NCBI RefSeq assembly: GCF_900217905.1
Contig: NZ_OBMO01000017.1
Span: forward strand, 57,611 to 121,610
Direction of reading: 5' to 3'
DNA: 64,000 bases
DNA from: Alloalcanivorax xenomutans
GTDB lineage: Bacteria; Pseudomonadota; Gammaproteobacteria; Pseudomonadales; Alcanivoracaceae
Shown here piece after piece: positions 16,611-27,638 of the stretch (its first letter is position 1; every line of letters begins with the position of its first letter). The notes beneath the pieces were generated by a model. It was given only the letters and a program-made list of their open reading frames with translations. It searched no databases and was not told the origin of the DNA. The translations under genes were made by a program, and so were the position numbers.

Positions 16611-17441
16611 ATGCGAACGCAACGACTCTATCAATGGCTGTGCGAGCGCCTGCAACGTCAGGACGGCGGCAAGGATTGGCCGCAAAGCAGCCTGGACCAT
16701 CAGCGTGTCCTGCTGCAGCCCTGCGACGTGTTGCTGGTGGACAGCGAAAGCGCTCTGGACCGGCGACTGCGGCGGCTCACCGGCAGCCGGTTCTCCCGAG
16801 CCTTGCTTTATATCGGCCGTTTGCACGACGTCGCCGATCCGTCCCTGCGCGCCCTGCTGGCCGATTATGTGCCTTGCGAACCGGACACCCAACTGGTGCT
16901 GGATGCCAGCCTGGAGCGAGGATTACGGGTGCGGGAATTGAGCACGCTCAGCGGCCTGCACCTGCGCGTCTGCCGTGCACAGAATCTGTCCACCGACGAG
17001 CGTCAGGACGCACTGCGTTACGCCATCAGCCGGGTCGGCACTGGCAGCACCACCTCCTGGAGCACGTTGATGCTGCTCTGGCTGTTTCCCTGGCGCACGC
17101 TGCCAAGCGGCTGGCGCCGGCGCCTCGCCAACCGTCTGGCCACCGAGCTGCTGCGCACCCTCAGCGGCAGTCTGGTGGGCGAAGCCTTCGCTTTCATTCA
17201 ATTCCCGGTTTATCCGCTGGTGAAACGGCCGGAAGACGACGGCTCGCGGTTGCTGCGCCTGCAGCCGCGCCTGTTCCACGCCGCCGATTTCGATCACTCG
17301 CCCTATTTCGATGTGATCAAGGCTCCTTATCTGCTGGATCAGGTCCCCGCCGGATTTCAGGCGATTCCGTGGAAGGGGAACGCCGGCGCCATGGCCTCGG
17401 AACAGCGCGCCTCTCACTTGAGCCTGGTGGATACCCCATAG
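16611..17441 (+). CDS. YiiX-like permuted papain-fold protein, catalytic residues lost
   Basis: A 276-residue protein resembling the proteobacterial lipo-like/YiiX NlpC-P60-type hydrolases. It shows LLQPCDVLLVD at about 34-44, SRFSRALLYIG at 59-69, a Trp/Arg-rich middle, and the C-terminal LFHAADFDHSPYFDVIK. In active relatives the first block reads S-x-W-S-His-A-A-L-Y and a later block reads Ile-Cys-Ser-x-Leu-Ile-x-x-Ala-Phe. Here His is Arg63 and the cysteine position is Ser185 (LSGSLVGEAF). Both catalytic residues are therefore missing, suggesting a binding-only pseudoenzyme. It lies 11 nt downstream of the PLP enzyme and is convergent with the protease. Confidence 0.72.
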   Translation: MRTQRLYQWLCERLQRQDGGKDWPQSSLDHQRVLLQPCDVLLVDSESALDRRLRRLTGSRFSRALLYIGRLHDVADPSLRALLADYVPCEPDTQLVLDASLERGLRVRELSTLSGLHLRVCRAQNLSTDERQDALRYAISRVGTGSTTSWSTLMLLWLFPWRTLPSGWRRRLANRLATELLRTLSGSLVGEAFAFIQFPVYPLVKRPEDDGSRLLRLQPRLFHAADFDHSPYFDVIKAPYLLDQVPAGFQAIPWKGNAGAMASEQRASHLSLVDTP

Positions 17442-17449
17442 GGGCCCGT

Positions 17450-19093
17450 TTACGACCGAATAGACCGTAAACAGGCTCCAACCAGTAGCAACCCCCACCA
17501 CCCCAATCCCACGGCGCCACCACCGCCGCTGCCGCCAGCTCCGGCACGAGGCGTCTCCGCCCGCGCCTGGGATGGCAGGAACGACAATTGGGTATCGCCG
17601 GCCGGGAAATCGCCGCTGGAAGAGCCACCATCCAAATAGACCCGGCCCTCGCCCTCTCCTTCGATCACCAGTAACCGACTGGCCTGAGCCCCTTCCGCCA
17701 GGTCCCCCAATTGACACCGGACCACGGCGCCACCACTGCATCCCTCGGGCAGGCTCCTCCAGGACCAGCCTTGCGGAATGCGGAACGACAACCAGGCGTC
17801 CCGGGCGGGAAAATGGGTGGCACGATTGGTCAACCGGGCTTCCAGGGTGACGGTGTCGCCGTTGAGACGCTGGGTTCCGGCCATCAGCAGATCCGGCTGA
17901 TCACTGAAGATCGCCGTCACCGCATCCCGTTCCAACCGGTAATAATCGTGGGCGGCGCTGTCCGGCCGGATCCACAATCGGGACTGCACCGTCGCACCAG
18001 TGCTGGACTGTACCCGCAAGCGATAATCGCCGCTGCTGGCGCCGCGCTCCAGCGATGCATCCCCCCGGCACAGGCTGTAACCGTCATGGTCACTGCAGGC
18101 CAGCTCATCGGCACTGACCCGCACCCCTTGGTCATGATCGATGCGCGCGCCCACTTGGTGCGCCGCATTGACCCGGCTCTGATTCTCCAGCCTCAAAGAC
18201 AAGGTCAGAGTTTCCCCCGGAAGGCCGTAGCGGCGCCCTCCCAGCGGGCGGCTGTGCAGGTCCACCAGAGCATCGCCGGAGGTGCTCTCCAGCCACGCCA
18301 GGTAATCACTGACCCGGGTGTAGACACCCGGCGCATCCGGTGTGGCGCACTGGGGTGGGCCATAGCTGGTGATGCCGGCCAGCCAGGGGCGGCCGTCATA
18401 GTGATAGGTCAGAGGTCCGCCGCTGTCTCCCCGGCAGGTATCGCGTCCCGAATCCCCCTGCCTTTGCAACTCACCGGCGCACAGCTGGCGATCAGTAAGG
18501 TTGGACCAGTGACGCGCGCAGCGCTCCGGAGTGATGTAATCCAACGCCACCTGATGAAGCATCCGGGGGGCGCTTCCGCTCTCGGTGGTGCCCCACCCGT
18601 AGGCAGTCAGAGCCCGCTCGGCGGCGCCGTCGATCAACGCCTGCATTTCCCGGTTCTTGGCCAGGTCGAGCGCGGCCAGGGCGGATGCCCCCTGCATTTC
18701 CAGTAACGCCAGGTCATTGTGGAAGACGCCGTAGACGAATCGCGGGTGCACATGTACAGCCCGCACCGGCCAGCGCTCCGCCGGCTCCCCGCCACGATCG
18801 GCACTGCCCAGAGCAACGAACAGTTGCTCCGGCTTCAATTGACTGCCGCTCTGACCACGCACGCAGTGTGCCGCCGTCAGCACCCAGCGGGGCGCCACCA
18901 GGACCGAGCCGCACAAAAACGAGCCCTGTTCCGGGTCACCGGAACGGCTCACCTCCAGCTCCGCCATCCAGGACGGCGCCGCGGCAACCGGTTCTCCTCC
19001 GATAATCTGTGGCGACATGCTCTGTGCCCGGCCTCCCAGGGGCGCCAGACAAAGCAGTACACAGGAGAAAGCAACAAAGATACGCAAATTCAC
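17450..19093 (-). CDS. Secreted trypsin-like serine protease with GlyGly-CTERM anchor
   Basis: A 547-residue S1-family protease. A signal peptide (about 1-24, cleavage after GGRAQ) precedes a short propeptide, and the mature chain would start at IIGGEPV (30). The triad is His76 (TAAHC), Asp127 (HNDLALL) and Ser224 (GDSGGP). Asp218, six residues before the Ser, occupies the trypsin specificity position, predicting cleavage after Lys/Arg. After about residue 265 come immunoglobulin-like repeats and a C-terminal Gly-rich stretch, hydrophobic helix and basic end (SGGGGAVGLGWWGLLLV...RSIRS), a GlyGly-CTERM signal usually processed by rhombosortase. GTG at 19093 is preferred over TTG at 19120. A perfect CRP-type site lies upstream. 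Confidence 0.9.
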   Translation of the reverse strand: MNLRIFVAFSCVLLCLAPLGGRAQSMSPQIIGGEPVAAAPSWMAELEVSRSGDPEQGSFLCGSVLVAPRWVLTAAHCVRGQSGSQLKPEQLFVALGSADRGGEPAERWPVRAVHVHPRFVYGVFHNDLALLEMQGASALAALDLAKNREMQALIDGAAERALTAYGWGTTESGSAPRMLHQVALDYITPERCARHWSNLTDRQLCAGELQRQGDSGRDTCRGDSGGPLTYHYDGRPWLAGITSYGPPQCATPDAPGVYTRVSDYLAWLESTSGDALVDLHSRPLGGRRYGLPGETLTLSLRLENQSRVNAAHQVGARIDHDQGVRVSADELACSDHDGYSLCRGDASLERGASSGDYRLRVQSSTGATVQSRLWIRPDSAAHDYYRLERDAVTAIFSDQPDLLMAGTQRLNGDTVTLEARLTNRATHFPARDAWLSFRIPQGWSWRSLPEGCSGGAVVRCQLGDLAEGAQASRLLVIEGEGEGRVYLDGGSSSGDFPAGDTQLSFLPSQARAETPRAGAGGSGGGGAVGLGWWGLLLVGACLRSIRS

Positions 19094-19186
19094 ACCACAC
19101 CCACCAAGGCAATTTCGCAAAGAGACAGGACATTAATCTCAGAGCAATGAGAAATTCTACCTAGAGTATGAGTACGGATATATTAC

Positions 19187-19202
19187 TGTGACACGTATCA
19201 CA
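19187..19202. promoter_or_regulatory. CRP/Vfr-type binding site upstream of protease
   Basis: TGTGACACGTATCACA is a perfect TGTGA-N6-TCACA palindrome. Read toward the protease, its centre lies about 40 nt from a plausible start around 19155, with a CATACT/TACTCT -10-like box. That is the geometry of a class II activator site. The site lies only about 94 nt from the GTG start. Confidence 0.65.
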
Positions 19203-19221
19203 AAATGATATGTGCAAAAAT

Positions 19222-19268
19222 AATAAAAAGGCGCCATTTCGTGCGGGTTAACCACACGATTGGCGCCT
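19222..19268 (-). terminator. Intrinsic terminator at end of rmuC operon
   Basis: AGGCGCCA...TGGCGCCT with an extended inner CACGA/TCGTG pairing forms the stem. On the minus strand it is followed by a T-rich tract (TTTTTATTATTTTT). It ends the long yceD-to-rmuC block. Confidence 0.85.
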
Positions 19269-19312
19269 ATTTAAGTTTTTTATCTACAATTTATAGCACT
19301 ATAAAAAACAGC

Positions 19313-20650
19313 TTATTGATCGTCGCCATCCTCGCCTTCCTCATCCTCCACCGGAGGCGGCAGATTACGCCGGGCCTTGGCCCCCAGATCCCGCAATTTA
19401 TGCGCCTGCCCCAGCAGATTGCCACGCCCTTCCGTGAGCCGCTTGTAGGACGTTTCCCAGGCCTGTTGCGCCTTGCCGAGCTTGTCTCCCACATCCTCCA
19501 GGGATTCGCTGATCAGAGACACCTGATCACAGATCCGGCCGGCGCGATCGGCGATATCCAGGGCATTGCGGTTCTGATACTCATACCGCCAGATGTTCTG
19601 GATGGTGCGCAGGGTCACCAGTAAGGTCGTGGGACTGACCAATACGATGTTGCGCTCGTAGGCCTCGGTATAGAGCCCCGGTTCCGCTTCCATGGCGGTC
19701 ATGAAGGCCCCTTCCACGGGAATGAACAGCAGCACGAAGTCGAGACTGCGAATCCCGTCCAGACGGCTGTAATCCTTGGTGTCCAGCCCCTTGATATGGG
19801 CGCGCAGGGATTGCAGGTGCTGCTCGCGGGCCTGGCGACGTTCCTCCTCATCCTCGGCGCTGGTGAAGCGCTCATAGGCCACCAGGGAGACCTTGGCGTC
19901 GATCACCACGTCCTTGCCCTCGGGCAAATGGACGATGGCGTCCGGCAGCCGCCGGCCTCCGTCCTCGCCGCGCAACGCCACTTGGGTGTCGTATTCTCGT
20001 CCTTTGGTGAGGCCGGAACTTTCCAGCACCCGCTCCAGAATCATCTCGCCCCAGTTGCCCTGGGTCTTCACCTGGCCACGCAGGGCGTCAGTCAGATTCC
20101 GGGCGTCCTGATGCATTTGCTGGTTGAGACTCTTGAGATGCTGGAGCTGCTCGGTCAGCGCCGCCTGGGCCCGGGCATCATCACCGTGGATCTGGTCAAC
20201 CCGGCGGCGGAATTCGGTCAACTGCTCACGGAACGGCTGCAGCAGGGTATGGATGCCTTCGCGGTTTTTCTCCTCGAACTGACGGCTGCGCTGCTCGAAG
20301 ATGCGCCCGGCCAGCAATTCGAATTCCTTGCGTAGCTGCTCCCGGCTCTCCTCGGCGAAGCGCAGCTTGTCCTGTTGGCCGGCCAGACGTTCCTCCAGAC
20401 GGGCCTGTTCGGCGCGGGCGACGGACAGTTTTTCCTCCGCCTGGCGCCATTGCTGACCTTGCTGTTCCAGGTGCCGACGTTGCTCGTCACGTTCCTGTTC
20501 CAGCACCTGGATCCGCAGCGCCAACCGCTCCGCTTCCTGCTCCAACAGGGCACGGCGGCGGCGCATAGGCAGCCAGACCAGCAGCGCGGCGATCACCGCC
20601 GCGGCCACGGCGGCGGCCGCCAGCCACCACCAAAACGTCGCCATCGTCAC
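19313..20650 (-). CDS. rmuC: DNA recombination protein RmuC
   Basis: A 445-residue RmuC family protein. It has one N-terminal membrane helix (FWWWLAAAAVAAAVIAALLV), a long coiled coil (about 30-150, rich in Glu/Gln/Arg) and the conserved nuclease-like core (WGEMILERVLESSGL; DAIVHLPEGKDVVIDAKVSL; SLDFVLLFIPVEGAF). RmuC limits inversions at short repeats and is implicated in DNA end processing. The GTG start at 20650 overlaps the tatD stop as GTGA, implying coupled translation; ATG at 20644 is an alternative. It ends with an acidic tail and a strong terminator. Confidence 0.94.
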   Translation of the reverse strand: MTMATFWWWLAAAAVAAAVIAALLVWLPMRRRRALLEQEAERLALRIQVLEQERDEQRRHLEQQGQQWRQAEEKLSVARAEQARLEERLAGQQDKLRFAEESREQLRKEFELLAGRIFEQRSRQFEEKNREGIHTLLQPFREQLTEFRRRVDQIHGDDARAQAALTEQLQHLKSLNQQMHQDARNLTDALRGQVKTQGNWGEMILERVLESSGLTKGREYDTQVALRGEDGGRRLPDAIVHLPEGKDVVIDAKVSLVAYERFTSAEDEEERRQAREQHLQSLRAHIKGLDTKDYSRLDGIRSLDFVLLFIPVEGAFMTAMEAEPGLYTEAYERNIVLVSPTTLLVTLRTIQNIWRYEYQNRNALDIADRAGRICDQVSLISESLEDVGDKLGKAQQAWETSYKRLTEGRGNLLGQAHKLRDLGAKARRNLPPPVEDEEGEDGDDQ

Positions 20651-21444
20651 GGTACCGCCTTATTGAACAGCTGGAAGAAGTTATGGCGGGTAATGCGCGC
20701 CAGCTCCGCCACCGGCAGCCCTTTCAGTTGCGCCACGCACTCCGCCACCTTGGCGACGAAACGGGGTTCGTTGGGTTTGCCCCGGTAAGGCACCGGCGCC
20801 AGCCAGGGGGCATCCGTCTCGATCAGCAAACGTTCCACCGGCAACGCGGCAACGGTTTCACGCAGCGCTTCCGCGTTGCGGAAGGTGACGATACCGGAAA
20901 TGGAGATGTAAAAACCCAGTTCGATGGCCTGCTCCGCCATGTCACGGTCCTCGGTGAAGCAGTGCAGGACACCCCGCACCCGTCCTTCCCCGTGTTCGCG
21001 CAGCAGCGCCAGGGTATCGTCCTTGGCGCCGCGGGTGTGCACCACCAGCGGCAGACCGGTGTCGCGAGCGGCACGGATATGCTCAACGAAACGCTTCTGC
21101 TGCCACTCCCGCTGCTCCTTGGCGTAGAAGTAATCCAGGCCGGTTTCACCGATGCCCACCACTCTGGGATGGTCCGCCAGGCCGATCAGCTCCGCCGCGT
21201 CCGGTTCATGCACGTCCTTGTAAAGTGGATGCACACCGACGGTGGCGAACACGTCCGGCTGGGTTTCGGCCATCTCCCGCACCCGTGGAAAGGTTTCCAG
21301 ATCGACACCGATGCACAGCATGGTGCCCACGCCGTCGGCGCGGGTGGCGTCCATCAGGGCCTGAAAATCACCTTGGTAGGCGTCCAGATTGAGGCGGTCC
21401 AGGTGGCAATGGGAGTCCACCAGATCAAGGGTCTCCGTAGACAT
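20647..21444 (-). CDS. tatD: TatD-family metal-dependent hydrolase
   Basis: A 265-residue TIM-barrel hydrolase of the TatD DNase family. The metal-binding HxH is DSHCHLDRL (about 10-18); further ligands are the Glu in GETGLDYFY, the His in LVVHTRGA, the His in GVLHCFTED and the Asp in IETDAPWL. It acts as a 3'-5' exonuclease or deoxyribonuclease in known members. Its position directly after pilZ and holB is the conserved Pseudomonas arrangement. It overlaps rmuC downstream by 4 nt. Confidence 0.94.
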   Translation of the reverse strand: MSTETLDLVDSHCHLDRLNLDAYQGDFQALMDATRADGVGTMLCIGVDLETFPRVREMAETQPDVFATVGVHPLYKDVHEPDAAELIGLADHPRVVGIGETGLDYFYAKEQREWQQKRFVEHIRAARDTGLPLVVHTRGAKDDTLALLREHGEGRVRGVLHCFTEDRDMAEQAIELGFYISISGIVTFRNAEALRETVAALPVERLLIETDAPWLAPVPYRGKPNEPRFVAKVAECVAQLKGLPVAELARITRHNFFQLFNKAVP

Positions 21445-21511
21445 GAAACACTCCGTATTGAACTGCGGGCATTCTACATGAAACGGGATCCCGGGTGCCG
21501 GACGGCAGGCG

Positions 21512-21859
21512 CTACATCGTATGCGTGGGCCGGTCCGATTGCAGCGATCCGGCGAGGTGATTTTCTATGGTGCGCCGGGCGGTGTCGTCCTGATCGGAGA
21601 ACTGCACGCCGATGCCGGCACTGCGATTGCCCTGGGCGCCTCTCGGCGTGATCCAGACCACCCGGCCGGCCACCGGTATTTTCTCCGGCTCATCCATGAT
21701 GCTGAGCAGGAGAAAGATCTCCTCCCCCAACTGATAGGCTTTCTCGGTCGGCACGAACAGGCCGCCATTGCCGATAAACGGCATGTAAGCAGCGTACAGC
21801 GCTGCCTTGTCCTTGATACTCAGCGAAAGAATGCCACTACGGCCCCCCGGCATCTTCAT
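21512..21859 (-). CDS. pilZ: Type IV pilus protein PilZ
   Basis: A 115-residue PilZ-domain protein closely resembling the founding PilZ of Pseudomonas (SIKDKAALYAAYMPFI; LFVPTEKAYQLGEEIFLLL; VAGRVVWITPRGAQGNRSAGIGVQF). The N-terminal RxxxR motif needed for cyclic-di-GMP binding is absent, as in that protein, which works in pilus biogenesis without binding the nucleotide itself. The ATG is preceded by AGGGGGG. It lies between holB and tatD, as in Pseudomonas; the pilus structural genes themselves are not in this window. Confidence 0.92.
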   Translation of the reverse strand: MKMPGGRSGILSLSIKDKAALYAAYMPFIGNGGLFVPTEKAYQLGEEIFLLLSIMDEPEKIPVAGRVVWITPRGAQGNRSAGIGVQFSDQDDTARRTIENHLAGSLQSDRPTHTM

Positions 21860-21917
21860 GCCACCCCCCTGTCGCGGTACTGCGTGTGATTGTTGTGCAT
21901 GCCAATTCCGTGGGCGC

Positions 21918-24606
<2,689 letters not shown>

Positions 24607-24673
24607 GGATTGAATTTCAATGCCTGTATTGACGATCCCTGGCCACGGAGCGGGATCGGGGTTATGCGCGCGC

Positions 24674-25462
24674 TCAGTCGTTGAACTGCGCCCGCCAGAG
24701 CTGTTGCCAACATAGAATATGCGGGTTCATCGGCCACGCCCACTGCGCCAGTTTACGCACCGGCAACAGGCCGACAATACTGTTGGTAAGAAAAATGCCA
24801 TCGGCCCGGCGCAGATGTGACAGGGGCCTCGCCCTTACCTCCACCCGCCAGCCCTGATCACGGGCGATGTCGAGCAGCCAGTCGCGTGCCACGCCGGCGA
24901 CTCCGGCGCGCTCCAGGGAGGGCGTCCAGAGCAAGTCGCCGAACACGGCGAACAGATTCATCGAAGTGGCTTCCACCGGGCATCGGTGGCGGTCCAGCAA
25001 CAGCCCCTCGCGCCAGCCATGGCGGCCGGCCTCGGCGCGCGCCGCCACTTGTGGCAAGCGGTTGAGATGCTTGAGTCCGGCAAAGGGATCGTCCGGCAGC
25101 ACGGTATCGCAGAGACCGATTTCGACCCCGTGAAGGAGATGGTCGCGCGGTTCCGCTGTCAGCGGGAACCATTGACCAAACAAGGTGGGTTCAGGCCGCG
25201 CCGGTGGCAAATAACCACGGCCACCGCTGCCACGGGTCAACACCAGTTTGACCACACCGGCCTCCGCGCCGTGATCGCGCAGTTGCGCCGCCAGAGCCCG
25301 TTCCAATTCCCCCGCCGCCAGCGGAATCGCCAGCCGGCGGGCGCCGGCCAGCATTCTCGCCCGGTGCCGGGGCCACAATGGCACCCGGCCGTCCGCGCCG
25401 ACCCTCAGGGTTTCAAACAGACCATCCCCATAGGCCAGGCCGCGGTCACTGCGGGACAGCAT
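24674..25462 (-). CDS. pabC: Aminodeoxychorismate lyase PabC
   Basis: A 262-residue fold-type IV PLP enzyme that releases p-aminobenzoate for folate synthesis. It shows DRGLAYGDGLFETLRV near the N-terminus, the PLP-binding Lys131 in GLKHLNRLPQ, and LLLDRHRCPVEATSMNLFAV near the phosphate-binding site. It starts 10 nt after the fabF stop, with CGGAGC as ribosome-binding site. Location beside fabF and mltG is the conserved arrangement. Confidence 0.94.
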   Translation of the reverse strand: MLSRSDRGLAYGDGLFETLRVGADGRVPLWPRHRARMLAGARRLAIPLAAGELERALAAQLRDHGAEAGVVKLVLTRGSGGRGYLPPARPEPTLFGQWFPLTAEPRDHLLHGVEIGLCDTVLPDDPFAGLKHLNRLPQVAARAEAGRHGWREGLLLDRHRCPVEATSMNLFAVFGDLLWTPSLERAGVAGVARDWLLDIARDQGWRVEVRARPLSHLRRADGIFLTNSIVGLLPVRKLAQWAWPMNPHILCWQQLWRAQFND

Positions 25463-25472
25463 AGTGCTCCGC

Positions 25473-26711
25473 TCAGACGCGGCGGAACAACAGGGTGCCG
25501 TTAGTGCCGCCGAAGCCGAAGGAGTTGGACAAGGCCACGTCGATCCGCCGGTCCTGGGCCTGATTGGGCACCAGGTTCAGATCACAACCATCATCCGGAT
25601 CGTTCAGGTTGATGGTCGGCGGCGCCACGTTGTCACGCATGGCCAGCAGACACATGATCGCTTCCACGGCACCAGCGGCCCCCAGAAGGTGGCCGATCAT
25701 GGACTTGGTGGAGCTCACCGCCAGCTTGTCGGCGTGCTCGCCAAACACCTGCTTCACCGCGTTCAACTCGGCCAGATCACCCAGCTTGGTGGAGGTGGCG
25801 TGGGCATTGATGTAATCCACTTCGCCGGCGTCCATCCCGGCATCACGCAGAGCGTTACGCATGGACAACGCGGCACCGGCGCCGTTTTCTGACGGCGCGG
25901 TCATGTGGTAGGCGTCATCGCTCATACCGTAGCCGACCAGTTCGGCGTAAATAGTGGCGCCGCGGGCCTTGGCCCGTTCGTATTCTTCCACCACCACGGC
26001 GCCGGCGCCGTCGCCGAGCACGAAGCCGTCACGCTCACGGTCCCAGGGCCGGCTGGCCGCCTGGGGCTCGTCGTTACGGGAAGACAGTGCCCGCGCCGCG
26101 GCAAAACCGCCCATGCCCAGCGGAGTGGAGCCTTTTTCCGCGCCGCCGGCGATCATCACGTCGGCCACACCCAACTGGATCTGCTGGGCGGCGAAGCCGA
26201 TGTTATGAGTACCGGTGGTGCAAGCGGATACGGTGGCGAAGTTTGGCCCCTTGAAGCCGTACATGATGGCCAGGTTACCGGCGATCATATTGATGATGGT
26301 GCTGGGCACGAAGAATGGAGACAGCTTGCGCGGGCCGGAATCCAGCAACTTGCGGTGGTTCTCTTCGATATTGGTGAGCCCGCCGATGCCGGAACCGATG
26401 GCGGCGCCAATGCGCTCGCCGTCTTCCTTGTCCATATCCAGACCGGCGTCGCCAATGGCCTGGATCGCCGCCACCATGCCGTACTGGACGAACAGGTCCA
26501 TTTTCCGGCCCTCCTTGGCGGACAGGTAATCACCCAGCTCAAAATCCGGTACCAGGCCGGCGAATTTGGTGGAGAAATCCGAGGTGTCGAAGTGCTCAAT
26601 CGGGCGAATGCCGCTACGGCCCGCCTTGATGCCCTCCCAAGTACTGTTCACATCGGCGCCCAGGGGCGTGAGCATACCCAGGCCGGTTACCACTACTCGA
26701 CGTCGTGTCAC
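25473..26711 (-). CDS. fabF: 3-oxoacyl-ACP synthase II
   Basis: A 412-residue KAS II that elongates acyl-ACP with malonyl-ACP. The active-site Cys164 lies in SACTTGTH, with catalytic histidines in [11 protein letters not shown] and [11 protein letters not shown], and the C-terminal [13 protein letters not shown] loop. The GTG at 26711 is preferred: GGGAGG precedes it, and the upstream TTG at 26726 would overlap that ribosome-binding site. An unusual 420-nt gap with tandem repeats and a terminator separates it from acpP, so it may be expressed more weakly or from its own promoter. Confidence 0.95.
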   Translation of the reverse strand: MTRRRVVVTGLGMLTPLGADVNSTWEGIKAGRSGIRPIEHFDTSDFSTKFAGLVPDFELGDYLSAKEGRKMDLFVQYGMVAAIQAIGDAGLDMDKEDGERIGAAIGSGIGGLTNIEENHRKLLDSGPRKLSPFFVPSTIINMIAGNLAIMYGFKGPNFATVSACTTGTHNIGFAAQQIQLGVADVMIAGGAEKGSTPLGMGGFAAARALSSRNDEPQAASRPWDRERDGFVLGDGAGAVVVEEYERAKARGATIYAELVGYGMSDDAYHMTAPSENGAGAALSMRNALRDAGMDAGEVDYINAHATSTKLGDLAELNAVKQVFGEHADKLAVSSTKSMIGHLLGAAGAVEAIMCLLAMRDNVAPPTINLNDPDDGCDLNLVPNQAQDRRIDVALSNSFGFGGTNGTLLFRRV

Positions 26712-26794
26712 CTGTATTCCTCCCAAAATGACGATTCCGGGGCCGGACCTGTCAGCGCCGGCGCCCTCGGATTATAGCGTACCGATTCGCTGCC

Positions 26795-26860
26795 AGGGCA
26801 GCTCCCACAGCAGCTCCGTAGCGCTCTCTGCGGAAAGCAAGCCTGCTCGCGAATACAGCG
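26795..26860. repeat. Degenerate REP-family remnant
   Basis: GGGCAGCTCCCACAGCAGCTCCGTAG followed by GCAAGCCTGCTCGCGAAT resembles one arm of the palindromic family seen at 39196, but it no longer forms a good stem. Low confidence. Confidence 0.35.
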
Positions 26861-26904
26861 CGACTTCCTATCTCCAACGCGAACAAACGCAGCACAACCA
26901 CCAC

Positions 26905-27072
26905 GGATGGCGGTCACAGACAAATCGCCGGGAGCGATTTTTGACGTCGCCCCGGCGACGGCCCGCAGGGTGATCACCATGGACGGTGATCACAAACAAA
27001 TCGTCCGGAACGATTTTTGACGTCGCCCCGGCGACGGCCCGCAGGGTGATCACCATGGACGGTGATCACAAA
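26905..27072. repeat. 76-bp tandem repeat, 2.2 copies, between fabF and acpP
   Basis: Units start at 26905, 26981 and 27057 (the third is partial). The central 3' parts of units 1 and 2 are identical over more than 40 nt. Each unit contains three potential hairpins: AAATCGnCnGGnnCGATTT, GTCGCCCCGGCGAC, and GTGATCACC-N6-GGTGATCAC. The last bridges adjacent units. Nothing in it codes for protein. Confidence 0.85.
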
Positions 27073-27106
27073 AAAACCGCAAGCCCGTACAGAGCCTGCG
27101 GTTTTC
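27070..27106 (-). terminator. Terminator downstream of acpP
   Basis: AAAACCGCA and TGCGGTTTT pair around a 15-nt loop. On the minus strand the stem is followed by seven T. It starts 25 nt after the acpP stop and should release most acpP transcripts before the tandem repeats and fabF. Confidence 0.8.
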
Positions 27107-27130
27107 CTTAGCGCAGCGTTACGACCGAAA

Positions 27131-27364
27131 TCAGCTGTGGGCTTTGATGTAGTCCACGGCTGCTTGTACGGTGCTGATCTTTTCAGCTTCTTCGTCGGGG
27201 ATTTCGGTCTCGAATTCTTCCTCGAGGGCCATTACCAGTTCAACGGTGTCCAGGGAATCGGCGCCCAGGTCTTCCACGAAGGAAGATTCGGATTTCACGT
27301 CTTCCGGCTTAACGCCCAATTGCTCGACAATGATCTTCTGGACCCGTTCTTCGATGCTGCTCAT
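27131..27364 (-). CDS. acpP: Acyl carrier protein
   Basis: A 77-residue, highly acidic ACP. Ser37 in [12 protein letters not shown] is the 4'-phosphopantetheine attachment site. It carries acyl chains for FabD, FabG, FabF, PlsX and lipid A enzymes. Length and sequence match the conserved family. It has its own strong promoter (27413-27442) and a terminator, fitting the very high ACP demand. Confidence 0.97.
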   Translation of the reverse strand: MSSIEERVQKIIVEQLGVKPEDVKSESSFVEDLGADSLDTVELVMALEEEFETEIPDEEAEKISTVQAAVDYIKAHS

Positions 27365-27412
27365 GATCCTATTACTCTCCTATTAATGGTGTGCAAGCAC
27401 CTATGAGCGGCT

Positions 27413-27442
27413 ATTCTAGGTGAACGCGATTTGCGCTTGCAA
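27413..27442 (-). promoter_or_regulatory. Sigma-70 promoter of acpP
   Basis: On the minus strand TTGCAA (27437-27442) and TAGAAT (27413-27418) are separated by 18 nt, matching -35 and -10 at 4/6 and 5/6. The start would lie about 40 nt before the acpP ATG. The rest of the 27365-27638 gap shows no gene. Confidence 0.6.
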
Positions 27443-27638
27443 GCCGCCGCCGGTGCCCGTTTTCACGGATACGTTTCCAAATATGTTGAACCCCACCCAC
27501 CGTGGAGACGGTAATACCATCTCGACGGGGGCCACCCTGAAGCAGCGGCCCGGGCGAATCCATTGCATAAACCAGCCCCAAGGGGCCGGCGCATTCCAAC
27601 CGGAACCGGCAGCTTAGCGGTTTCCGGAGGATTTGTCC

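Noticed and set aside
26905..27072. CRISPR-like array
   Set aside because: Repeats are directly adjacent with a 76-bp period and no spacers, so this is a tandem duplication.
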